Shown piece by piece: positions 37,998 through 49,393 of a stretch of DNA of 64,000 nt. The position numbers and the translations under genes are program-made. Numbering within the stretch: the stretch's first letter is position 1; every line of letters starts with the position of its first letter. The notes under the pieces are model-generated. The model made no database searches. It was not told the DNA's origin and saw only the letters and a program-made list of their open reading frames with translations. The stretch is from Quillaja saponaria. Lineage: Eukaryota; Streptophyta; Magnoliopsida; Fabales; Quillajaceae. The DNA is taken from assembly GCA_029379385.1 (NCBI GenBank), contig CM055607.1, forward strand, positions 9,300,001 through 9,364,000. The letters run 5' to 3'.

Positions 37998-39165
37998 TGT
38001 GATGACCCATAATTCTACTTGTTACTAAATAGCAAGTTCACGTTGAGACCGTAAACCTCTATATTAATTTTAACGAGCTTTCAAAAATTTATTTGAATAT
38101 TTTTAAAGTAAATAATTTTTCTTTTTATGTACCCCTATTATCATTAACAAAAGATTTATGTTTGTATATAGAACACATTAGTTTATCAAGGATTTGAGAG
38201 AAAATATTTATTTGTTAATATCAATATATTGTGATAAAGTATTAAACAAGTTGGGCTCCTTTATAATTTTAAAACCCTTATAAAATATCTTGTCCCAGCA
38301 CACCTCTAAAATTTTGCCTAAGTGTCATTGCTTACTTTCCGTTTCCTTTTTGCCTTCCCGTCTCCACAACCATCCCTAACTTTTTACCACTCCATTTCTC
38401 TGCTTTCTCTCCACTGTTTCATATGCCCGAAACTCCATTGGCTTTCCTCCCAAAATTCTTGCACCATTAGCCCATAGCTCATGGATATATGCAAATGGCT
38501 TCCTTACTTAAGTCAATAAAGACTAATTGATGTAAGATAAATCAAAGGTATATAACCAACCACATTATCTACTCCTTATGCTTTACTTTTTGTTTTCTCT
38601 TCATGGTGGTTAGCAAAGTGGTGTTCACTTTCTTATCCTAAATGAAACTATATATATATTCAAGTGGCTGGAAATTCAAAATAATGTATCTATTAATATT
38701 TGTTTTTAAATTTTTTTTTGGTATAAAAATTGTGTTAATATGTTAGTTATTGGGTTAAGTTTCCATTTTATTTATTTCTCCTCCACCAAATTTATTGTAA
38801 CAAGAAGTTTAACTATGTAGTCCTAATATTTCCTATTGAACCTTTTTTCTTTTCTTTTTTTATTTTTTTTCTCCAATTGTCTTTTTAATTTTGGTCTTTT
38901 TATACTTCTATTCTTCTTTTGTTCAATTTCCATATTTTTAATTCTATTGAAAGTCTATTCTATTGGGGGATTTTTTCCACTATTTCAATTTTCAAGTTAA
39001 ATTCATGTTATTTGATATTATAAATTGTCATATTTTATTAGTACTTTGACAATTATAATTGCGTTAAGAATTACAAGTTCAAGAGTATATATATATATAT
39101 ATATATATGTTATGCTAGTGGCCTACTTCATTATAAAATATATATATAATTACGTAATTTATTTT
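37998..39165. other. Filler sequence at the tandem-duplication junction
   Basis: This 1.17-kb AT-rich stretch lies between the end of the HRD3 pseudogene and the start of the VPS26C stub and is not part of the duplicated block. It has a pyrimidine-rich part at about 38320-38420 and a (TA)n tract at about 39087-39108. I saw no coding sequence and no clear terminal inverted or direct repeats. Confidence 0.6.
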
Positions 39166-40854
39166 TCAGAATCAACGAAAATGGTATCTGTGATATTTTT
39201 AAGTGATATATCATTAAGTGAAGCTATTACGCCTACAAGCTAAATCAAAGACCAATTAGAAAAATCTGTCAAGCCAAAATACTTAAAAAAGTTAAATTTA
39301 TAAAGTAAAACAGTAGGAGATCACAGCTTTAAGAAGCAACTCAAACATCTGGTAAAAACATGCTAACTGAATCACAGGCAATCAGAACACTGGTGTCCCG
39401 ATAGGTCTAGTGGCATGGTATTACATGTTTACGAATCTTTAGTTGCTTTTATTTTTTCTGTTTTTGTTTGTAGGTTTTACTAAGCCCCTGTTATTGTTTA
39501 TGCTGAGATGCTTTCCCAGTTGTTCTGTTAGACTTGCACATGTGAGAGGGCATCAAAGATTCACATTAAATAGGAGAAGTTCTCCATAAGGAAATAAACT
39601 ATTGAAAAGAAACATCTTTGATATGTCAGTTATCTTTACATTGTTTCAAATTGAGAGCACTTTGTATATTCAGAGTGATATACTACCTCTTTTGTACCTG
39701 AACCAATCTTTCCAGAAGATTTAACGTCAACAGTCTTCTTCCTGTTTCAAGCCAGAAACAAATATCATATGTATTCTCCATATATGACAAAAAGGTGAGG
39801 TCATTATGGAAGAATAAGTACCCGAACATTTGTACAGATCTCTACATATGACATGCATACTAAGTGGAAGTATATGTAAACCAAGCATGCTAACCACTTT
39901 TACCAGGATAAAAGTTTGACATGCTGTACAATGAACAAAAGATCACCCATTGCATGAAGTGATGCAAAGTGATAGATCTGGAATTGCAACGGCAGCAAGA
40001 CACCAGACCAATACCTGATTAGAACTGATTCAACAAAAAGTTTACAGGCTAGTACAATTACGTTAAATCATAGGGTATCATATGGGTTCTCGAACAATGC
40101 TGAATGGCTAGTGAACTGAATTTAGAAACATGGAAACATCAACTTCATTGACAGTTAAACGAGCAAAACTACAGATTTACACGTATAGATTGCTATTACA
40201 CAACAAGAATAAGAACAACAACAAAAAGTAAACATATAAACTTACACAATGGGGATAGGCTTGACAACACCATAGAGAGACTCAAAAACTCCTGTTGAGC
40301 CTCCATGAACCTTTAAATATAAACTCAGCAAGATTGCAATTCAATAACTGGCAATGACAACAAAAATTAGAATTCAAAGTTAGCTTAGAAACTTTTTTTT
40401 TTTTTTTTTTTTTTCTTATGGTCAATGATTATAGCCTCTACTTAGTTACGAAGAAATTCTGCTAAAGGAATAACTAACCCGTGAGCCTTTTACCACCATT
40501 TTCTTTCAGCTCATGCATTAATATTAATATACCCACAAAAGCATAAGCAAATACATTTGTTTTAAACCCAAATAATTCTTTACAAATTTTCTCCTTTCTA
40601 TCATTTTCTCATCAATCAAACAGAATCAATTCATACCTGTAAGTTAACGGATCCATTGACAGTGATGCGAACTCCATGGTGAGAAATTGAAGATTGAGAC
40701 TTTATGGTGATTTTGCCTTCCAGAGGTTCCTGAATTTTAAATTTTATATGTTTGTGTTTACATATATGTATATCGATCATAGAGCGAGAGAAAGAGATTG
40801 CTTACAGAAGGGCGATGGACTCGACTGTTACGGGAGTTTCAGCTCAACTGACAT
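39166..40854 (-). pseudogene. VPS26C 5' stub (second copy)
   Basis: This is the duplicate of VPS26C exons 1-4 plus the first bases of exon 5. Exon equivalents lie near 40854-40805, 40722-40630, 40311-40247, 39741-39687 and 39187-39166. Everything downstream is missing, because the duplication breakpoint falls inside exon 5. Exon 1 is 2 bases shorter than in the intact copy, turning the reading after MSVELKL into Pro-stop, so even the stub cannot encode the normal N-terminus. A poly(T) tract of over 20 bases (about 40393-40414) has expanded in the intron between exons 2 and 3. Confidence 0.9.
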
Positions 40855-41575
40855 CGCAGCAGTTGCCGACGACTATCAATCTTTGTAATTGGAGCTCAAA
40901 CTCGTTGATTTCCGATGTCCACCATTTGCCGGATGTTTCTAACGCTATTGAATTCCTCTATCTGATTATTGTGTACTGAAATCGCCGTTAATTATTGCGA
41001 GTTTTTTACTGGGATTGTCACGGGCCCGCTGATTCTTTTGTACATAAAGCAGCATGAAAGATGGCAATTATCTCTACCAAAATACTCCCTCAACACTCAT
41101 CTATGCCCTTCTTTATTTTATTTTATTTACGTAACTATCGCATTCGTTAACCAATAAAACTGGAAAAGGATGAGGGGAAGCTGAAAAACTAATTATATGA
41201 ATAAAGAAATTTGATGAAAACTAATAAATAATTAATTTAGTTGGTTAAAAACAATTGATTAACTTTAAAAACTTTATTACATAGGGTATTGTTAGGTGCA
41301 ATAAAAATATACTAAAAGACGAAAAAAATACAAACACGAGATTATTTTTTATAACTTTTACCTAAAACATTAGATAATATACATAGTGTATCCGTTACTT
41401 ATACGTGGATAAAGAAATAGTTAGAAAATATAATATAAAATTTAGAGAATAATTTGTTGGATAAGAATAAATACAAGAAAATAATTTATATAACAAATAC
41501 TAATTAGCTTTGTAATGATTTATATCATCATTGTCAATCATTTGTAATTAAATATTGTCATTGCAGTAGAAACTA

Positions 41576-42144
41576 GGAGTGTGCTAGATTCGGTTTGGTT
41601 TGGTTTTGAAAAAAATTATAACTAATCCAAATAAATGAGGATAACTATCCTCGGTTTATATAATTTTGATATCCAAAATCAACCTAAATAGTTGGTTCGG
41701 TTTGGTTATGAGTGATTATTCGATTATGAGGCATAAAATAGGTTGTCGTGTCTAATTTGGTCTAATTCAAGTTTTTCATATGTAAAAATGTATTTTTAAC
41801 TCCAAAAATATACAAAAAGTATAAAATATATATTTAATACTTGTTTTCTCACAAATAAGATTCCAATAAATTTAGATATTAAGAGAGAAAGTTTAATTTT
41901 TTAATAATATGAATACATATAAAATTAAATATTCAATAATATTAATATATATATATATATATACATAATATTCAGTTCGGTTTTGGTTAATCAAGATAAA
42001 TTTTATAACCAAACCATTGCTAAATGTTTTTTTTTTTTTTTAAATAATCAACAAAAAAACCAATTATAAAAAATAACAAAACCAACCCAAATTTTAGGAT
42101 GGTTTAAGTTGGTTTGGTCGGTTAACCAACCCATGAACACCCTT
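41576..42144. mobile_element. MITE-like insertion with imperfect inverted ends, copy 2 only
   Basis: The left end begins GGAGTGTGC and the reverse complement of the right end begins AAGGGTGTTC. Both ends are rich in GGTTTGGTT-type words, pointing inward as inverted repeats. The flanks AGTAGAAACTA (41565-41575) and AGTAGCAACTA (42145-42155) look like a target-site duplication with one difference. The first duplicate block has a single uninterrupted site here, so this is a clean empty-site comparison. No coding capacity was seen. Confidence 0.7.
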
Positions 42145-43255
42145 AGTAGCAACTAGCTAGCAAGCCTATATAATTAGACCAAAATTTGTATTTATCATCT
42201 TTGAAAATATAAGAATAAACTGACTTTTACTTTAGTTCTAACAACAAGGAACATAGGTTAGAAATTTTATTTTTACCTGAATAGTAACTAAAGTAATGCT
42301 TGAGATTTTATAGGGCCATAAGACAATTGTAGTTATGCTTTCATTTAAATAAAATAATTTGATATTTGAATTTATATTAGAATAATACAAATAGTTTATA
42401 GAGTTCAAATTTAAATTCAAATGCTATAATATTGGATTAACTATTTGACATTCATTCAAAAATTATATAAAATTATCAATTTATATAATTATTTGTAACT
42501 ATTCACTTTACCTGATTACTCACCTGAGGTGGTAAGTCTTATTATGAAGTTTTGTATTTAAGATTATTTGTAATCTTTTTGATGTCTATTTTAATTGTAT
42601 GATGATACTTAGTTAATTAGTGATGATGTTTATATGTAATTGTAATATCCACATTCTTAACGGTAGATTTCTTAGTTTTAAGATATTCATGTTTGTAAGC
42701 ACGATATTTTCAAATAAATGTCATTTATTGTAAAAGAAATTGAAATATTTGACAAATTTAAATATTATTGAAGATTTGAATATGTATTCAAATATAAAAA
42801 TAGGGTGTGGAATTTTGTTGACTCGATTACATCCCTAATTACAGTCACTAATATATATATATATATATAATTGATTCAGTAATAAACTAATATTTGGGTT
42901 AATTTACTCACGACCTCTATGATTAAAGATAGTAGTTATGAGTTTTGATATTAATTTAATGTATAAATGGGTTTAAGTCCTATGTAACAAATAGTACTTT
43001 TAATTAATTTTTATGATGAGTGTCTAAGACACTTTCTAAAATGTAATAAATATATATATTTTTAACAAACATCTATAAATAAATTTTTTATAATTTTATT
43101 AATTAATTATAATTTTAATATTATTTAATATATAAAAGTTAGGTTTAGTATACAGTGAGTAGATTAGTAATTTATAATATATAAAATATGAAAATATTAT
43201 TTTCACTGACAGATGCTGACTTGTCTGATTCTTATTGGTTTCATCACTAAATTTT

Positions 43256-43262
43256 ACGTGGC
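43256..43262 (+). promoter_or_regulatory. Conserved ACGTGGC box upstream of HRD3
   Basis: The same G-box-like core lies about 130 bp upstream of the start codon, as in the first copy, within one of the better conserved stretches of the two promoters. A bZIP site is likely; direct control by ER-stress bZIPs is a guess. Confidence 0.35.
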
Positions 43263-43391
43263 AAGCAAACATATTTAATATCCCAATATTACCCCTCCCC
43301 AACGTCCACCTTTTCGAAACTTTCTACAACAAAAATTCCAAGCCACTTGAATTCTGGTTTCACCTTCTTCCTCCTCTTCTAAGTTCTAACA

Positions 43392-46300
43392 ATGCGTCTG
43401 CAATACCCAACCTGCAAAATCGTATTCTATCTCCTCATTTTCTCTATCTATCTTCTCTCTCTCGGGGCCCGCCCCGTCGTTCTCGTGATTTCTCAGGACG
43501 ATCTCATCGAGGGTCCCGACGATGCCACTGCCGATCCAACTCACCCTGACTCTGCTGCTGAGTGGGACGAATTTGGAGACTCGGACTCTCACAAGTCTGA
43601 CGAGGAGATCGACCCGGGATCATGGCGCCGTATCTTCGAGCTCAATCCGGCCGCTACTGCTTCCGAGTTAGGAATGGAGTCGGACACACTTTACTACTCT
43701 GGTATTTCCAAGATGATGTCGGCGGCAAGCTCAGGCGAGGTGAGACTAATGGAGGAGGCTATAGGGGAGATCGAGGCAGCTGCTGAGTCGGGGTATCCCG
43801 CTGCACAGTCGGTGTTAGGGTTTTTGTATGGGATGGGGCAGATGAGAGAGAGAAATAAAGCCAAAGCATTCTTGTATCATCACTTTGCTGCTGAGGGTGG
43901 TAATATGCAGTCAAAGATGGCTCTTGCATACACGTACATGCGCCAAGATGTAAGGACACGCTAGCTATAGAATTAAATGATTCTTCAAATTTTATGTATG
44001 TGGGTGTCTATAATTTTTTTTTTTCTTTTACTAAAGTTTATTAAATCTCTTACACTTTTCTAGTTCTGTGGTTTTATGAGCTATAAGTACAAATGCAGGG
44101 CTCCCCTGGATTTTTGAAGTTGTTAAAAAATTAAAACTAAAAGAAATCAAACATTCCAATCCGATCATTCTGTTATCCCGGATTTTCAGCTGCTCAGGGT
44201 GCTAAGGAAACTAAGAAAATGTCTGACTGTGTGCCTGTCTCTTGAAACTGCGGAAAGAAATTTGTGGGAGTCTTAAGGAACAGTGTTTATGTTTAGAACC
44301 TTTGGCTCTTGAACTATTTGAAGAAGTTCTTCTATCAGGCCTTACCTGTAATGATATTTTCTTTGATTAATTTGTTTATATTGGTTTCAGATGAACGGAA
44401 AAGCTGTTAAGCTTTATGCTGAATTAGCAGAAGTAGCAGTGAACAGTTTTTTGATCTCAAAAGATTCACCTGTGATTGAACCAGTTAGACTCCACAATGG
44501 AGCTGAGGAGAATAAGGAGGCTCTTAGAAAATCTAGAGGGGAGGAGGACGAGGATTTTCAAATCTTGGAATATCAAGCACAGAAAGGGAATGCTGGAGCC
44601 ATGTACAAAATTGGACTGTTTTACTACTTTGGGCTGCGAGGATTAAGGCGTGATCATTCCAAGGCATTGTCATGGTTCTTAAAAGCTGTGGAGAAGGGGG
44701 AGCCAAGGTCAATGGAACTTCTGGGGGAGATATATGCAAGGGGAGCAGGTGTTGAAAGAAACTACACTAAAGCTGTTGAGTGGCTTACACTTGCATCCAA
44801 ACAGCAATTATATTCTGCTTATAATGGTATGGGATATTTGTATGTCAAAGGGCTATGGAGTAGAAAAGAAGAACTACACAAAAGTAAGAGCATATTTTGC
44901 CATGTTTATTCATTAAAGTTTGATTAGCCTGCGGGATATGGTTTACTTGTGGTGTGTTTCCTCCTAGCTAGATGCCTATTTGCCTCATTAGATAAATAGC
45001 TCTCTCCCTCACAGTGCTCTCAACCTTTTCTGTTTATCATTCAATTCTTCTCGTTTTCAAGTAAAATATGTCCTCTACTAATATGAATAAGGTGTTGTTT
45101 GAACCTAGAAAGAGTTGAACTGCTACCTTTCACTACCTATCTACAAGCAGTGAGTATTATATTTTTAATTCTAGTATGAAGAGGAGTTTCTGTTGCATTG
45201 ATAGAGGGAGAATGACTTTTTCTTCTTTGTCTTTATTATTAAAAGTATTGTAGTTATATTCAGTAGAATATCTATGCAGTATAAATCTCTGACAAAGCTC
45301 TTAACCTTTTCTGTTTATCATTCAATTCTTCTGGTTTCAAGTAAAAGATGTCCTCTACTAATATGAATAAGGTGTTGTTTGAACCTAGAAACATTTGAAC
45401 TGCTACCTTTCACTACCTATCTATGTGCAGTGAGTACTATATTTTTAATTCTAGTATGAAGAGTAGTTTCTGTTGCATTGATAGGGGGCGAATGACTTTT
45501 TCTTCTTTCTCTTTGTTAGTAAAAGTATTGTAGTTATATTCAGTTGAATATCTATGCAGTGTATCAATTATATATTGTTTATCTGGGTCTATGCAGTGTA
45601 TCAATTATATATTATTTAATCTGAGAGACGATTCACATTTGTGTTACATTGTAAAAGAGCCTGGTATTTCTTAAATTAGCTTATTGTCATTCTTGCTGGT
45701 TAATAAGTTGAGAAATGGAATAAGACATGCGCTGAGAAAGTAAGAGAGAGATGAATGACATGTGCAGATAGACTATTGTGCATGTGTGTGTCGGGGGGGG
45801 GGGGGGGGGGGGAGAGGGAGAGACAGATGATGATGACAAGCACAACATGATGATGTTTATGATGATAATGATGATGATGATGTGTACTTGTTTTTCATGG
45901 ATAGGATGTTGGGATAGTTTCAGTTAGTCATCAAGAATTTGAGCAAAGCATGTGTCAATAGATTGACATAGAAACAAACATTATTGGGGTGGGCAGATAG
46001 AAAGGGGTATGGTACCTGATGGAATCCTTGTTCTTATTACAAATAAGAATAGTGTGTTTCCCACGGAAAATTGTCGTACTGGCTATTGGTTCCCACACCC
46101 CAAGCTTATGTGAGAAGCTGTAACTGAATTCAGTTATTAATTTCAGATGTGACCTTTCTCAATTGGATTCACTGGTTGTATTCATCAATATTTTGAACTA
46201 AGAGTAGTTTTCACAAATTGCAGGCAAAAGAGTATTTTGAAAAGGCTGCTGACAATGAAGAAGTTGGTGGCCATTATAATCTGGGTGTAATGTATCTCAA

Positions 46301-48134
46301 AGGGATTGGGGTAAAAAGAGATGTGAAGCTGGCATGTAAGTACTTTATGGTGGCTGCTAGTGCGGGTCAACCAAAGGCATTCTACCAGCTAGCAAAGATG
46401 TTCCATACTGGTGTGGGGCTCAAGAAGAATATTCCTATGGTAAATTTATTTATTTATTTAATGTGAAATTTAGTTTCCTTTGCTGTATTGCTTCACTTGT
46501 TTCATCACTTTTTTTTTTATCTGAAAGTAACCCTTACTTGTTTGACTGTGGGAGCTACTGGAAAAAACCCTGATGCATTTTAAATCAATCTACAAATTGC
46601 ATCTTTCATATCCTATTTACTATTGTGAATGACCTCCTAATACACGTTCCAGCTAAAAGTCGAATCTTCTTGATTTCAGGCTACTGCATTGTACAAACTA
46701 GTCGCAGAACGGGGTCCATGGAGTTCCTTGTCTAGATGGGCTCTAGAATCTTACTTAAAAAATGATGTGGGTATTGCCTTACTCTTGTATTCGAGAATGG
46801 CTGAGGTAGGCTATGAGGTTGCACAAAGTAATGCTGCATGGATTCTTGACAAATATGGGGAACATAGCATGTGCATGGGCGAATCTGGATTTTGCAAAGA
46901 TACAGAAAGACATCAGCGGGCACATTCTCTGTGGTGGCAAGCTTCTGAGCAGGGTAATGAACATGCTGGTTTACTTATTGGGGATGCATATTACTATGGA
47001 CGGGTATGTTTATAAAAAATGAAATAGGCGTGTGGTCTATTTGTGTCATAATATTTGGTTTGCTGGATACTCCAGGGTGTGTGTACTTCACTCTTGTGTT
47101 TCTTATTCTCTTTTGTCAGGGTACTGCCAGGGATTATGAGCGTGCTGCTGAGGCTTATATGCATGCCAAATCACAGTCTAATGCACAAGCCATGTTCAAT
47201 CTTGGATACATGCATGAGCATGGCGAAGGACTTCCATGTGATCTTCATTTGGCCAAGCGGTACTATGATGAAGCCCTAGAGCATGATTCTGCAGCAAAGT
47301 TGCCAGTCTCCCTTGCTCTTACAAGTTTGTGGATACGTAAGAATTATGCTGACAGTTTCCTGGTGAGTTGCTTTGGTCCTCCTGCTGCGTTTGTATGAGA
47401 AAAATGGGGATACTGATCATTTATATTATTCGAACTTAAAATCTGTTACAAAACATGTGCATTCTGAACACTAGGATCTAGATGTCTCTTTTTGCTTGGC
47501 ATCGCCATCACCTGTTCACTTGAATTTTCAAGTTCTTTAATAGCACCAAATTGTGCTATTTTCAGTTTAAGTTATCAGGAGCAGCAGGTTGTCAGAAGTT
47601 AGAAATACTTACGGTAATCTTTTCAAGGTTTTTCAATTTTCATAAATTGCCACTGGAGCTTGCATTATTTTCTTTTAAAAGTGGCAGTTTCTTTGGTAAA
47701 CCTTGAGCTAGATGTTTCATATTTTCTGTAACAAAATTGTCTCCGTTTTACTTGATTTTGTGATATCATGGTTCTCATTTATGTTTTACATGGTTCCACT
47801 TCAAATCACATCGAATTTTGACTTCTCAGATTATGATTTTTATTCTTTTAGAAATCTCTCTTTATCCCATAGGGTGGGTTTTTATCTTGGTTTGCTTGCT
47901 TTGTGTTTGTATTAGGTCTATTTGATTGATTCTTTGCCTGAATTTTATCCCAAAGTCGAAGCTTGGGTGGAGAATGTGCTTTTGGAGGAAGGAAATGTTA
48001 CAATCCTCACTCTTTTTGTTTGTCTACTAACCGTCCTTTATCTTCGGGAGAGGCAACGGAGGCATGTTGCTCCTGTAGCTGGGCAGATGGCTGAGCAGCC
48101 TCCTAATGAGCATGGTGTACCTGTACTCCGTTAA
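43392..48134 (+). CDS. HRD3A: HRD3/SEL1L (EBS5-type) ERAD receptor subunit, with one frameshift
   Basis: Exons: 43392-43949, 44391-44883, 46224-46439, 46680-47003, 47120-47362, 47916-48134. The product is about 683 aa. A hydrophobic signal peptide ([15 protein letters not shown]) opens the protein, followed by an acidic stretch. Many SEL1 repeats come next (for example [76 protein letters not shown]). A C-terminal transmembrane helix ([14 protein letters not shown]) is followed by a short tail. HRD3/SEL1L is the ER-membrane adaptor of the HRD1 ubiquitin ligase that selects misfolded glycoproteins for degradation; the Arabidopsis relative At1g18260 (HRD3A/EBS5) acts on mutant BRI1. Exon 2 has one extra C at 44853, absent from the other copy, which shifts the frame after YLYVKG. 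Elsewhere the frame is open, so this is presumably the functional copy. Confidence 0.92.
45016..45577. repeat. 281-bp-period tandem duplication in HRD3 intron 2
   Basis: A segment starting near GCTCTCAACCTTTTCTG (45016) recurs with a 281-bp offset (from 45297) with scattered differences. The first HRD3 copy has only one such unit, so this local duplication arose after the larger one. Confidence 0.8.
45793..45812 (+). repeat. Homopolymer of 20 G residues in HRD3 intron 2
   Basis: Twenty consecutive G follow (TG)n TC and precede GAGAGGGAGAG. The first copy has CCC followed by a (GA)n repeat at the corresponding place (about 36532-36553), so the tract differs in kind, not only in length. Confidence 0.85.
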
Positions 48135-49393
48135 TTGGTGGCACTGTTAGTCTTCAGAAATTACAAGGCTGTTTTTGCTGGTGCTGTCTAAAAGAGTAAA
48201 ATTTCATATGCAATTTATGTACAGTATCTGAGTTTCTTCCTTTTAGTTAGAATTTTCTCCATTGTTTTAGGTCAATTGTACCATAGTGAGACTTAAGCGA
48301 GGTGGGAATAAGAAATGTATTTATAGACTAGATTACACGTAACTTTAGCTGTGATGTAGATTTACAGAAGTTTTCACGGCTCACATAACTTGCCAATTGT
48401 CCTTTCAAGGTTCGATACATAGCAGCACGGTATCTTGCACCTGCATTGTAATGAAGTGCCTTGAGTTGAACCAGTATCTGAAAGTTGACATTTTCTTCAT
48501 AGAACTATTTTGTTTGACCAAAATATCCAATTCTATTGTTTTCTTAGGAAAATTCTAATCAGCATAATGTTTTTTTTTTTTCTACTCGCATTGATGTCTT
48601 GAATAACGTCAACCAAGCTTCGACCATTTTTTTATTTTTTTATCTTTTTATTTTTTAAACAGAAGATATGACAACAACAAATTGTAGTACTAAATTATAT
48701 TGGAGTCTGGTTGCATGGACTTTCTCCAAATTATTAGAGTATCAATATCTTTTATGAATTTTTTTCTTCTTTCTATATTTATCCATAGTTAAGTTTTTTT
48801 TTTTTTCTAAATCTTTACACTTGTGTAATTTTTTAGTTTTTATTCACGTATTCGAACAAAATATGAAAACAAAATTAAATAATTTTCTGGAAAAAATGTT
48901 TCCCCGTAGAAATACAAAAATAACAAACAATTGTTGAAATTGAATAGTATAAACCTTATATTGAAACACTATATAAGGATTAATTTAATAATTTATATTA
49001 TTATAGTATTATGTTATTTTTATACCATAAGTCATAAAAGTGAATAAAGATGGCCAAATAACAATTAAAGATGACGCCCTTGTAATGTGGGGTACCTGAA
49101 GTATCGAATTTAACAATAAAGACCTAAGATTTAGAAATTTGTGCAATCAAGTCCTTCTATCCAAGTTCTTTTTCTGTCTAGGTTACAGGGGCTTGAAAAA
49201 GAAAAGGGTCTAAGCTCGTAAGTAACACACACAGTTTACTGCTCACCAAAATAATAAGAACGCCATGGCCAAGCTGAGAAAGTGAAGCAGCTGCAAATGG
49301 CTTCTAAGCTTTCAATCAGACGCCTTGACTCATCTGTTTGAGCTTTGTCGGCTCACTATCTTCTCAGACGTTCGGAAAATCGATGATTCAAAG
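48135..49393. other. HRD3 3' flank and PPR upstream region
   Basis: This contains the 3' untranslated region of HRD3, AT-rich DNA with several T runs, and the PPR leader. The leader has short upstream ATG frames, including one at about 49265 and one near 49297 that stops in the reading through AGACGCC. No other gene was recognised. Confidence 0.5.

Larger units (their letters stand above)
40855..43391. other. Intergenic region of the second duplicate block
   Basis: This AT-rich DNA is homologous to 31957-34281. It carries a MITE-like element (41576-42144) absent from the first block and lacks the 151-bp insertion found there. The conserved ACGTGGC box is at 43256-43262. No coding segment was recognised. 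Confidence 0.6.
39166..47277. repeat. Tandem segmental duplication, second copy
   Basis: This is collinear with 30262-37997 but longer, mainly through a 569-bp insertion at 41576-42144 and a 281-bp local duplication at about 45016-45577. The right edge runs without a break into the unique 3' end of HRD3, so this block carries the complete HRD3 and the truncated VPS26C. Confidence 0.92.

Noticed and set aside
49325..49393. N-terminal extension of the PPR protein
   Set aside because: The longer frame begins at TTG; the first in-frame ATG is at 49394 and gives a plausible mitochondrial presequence.
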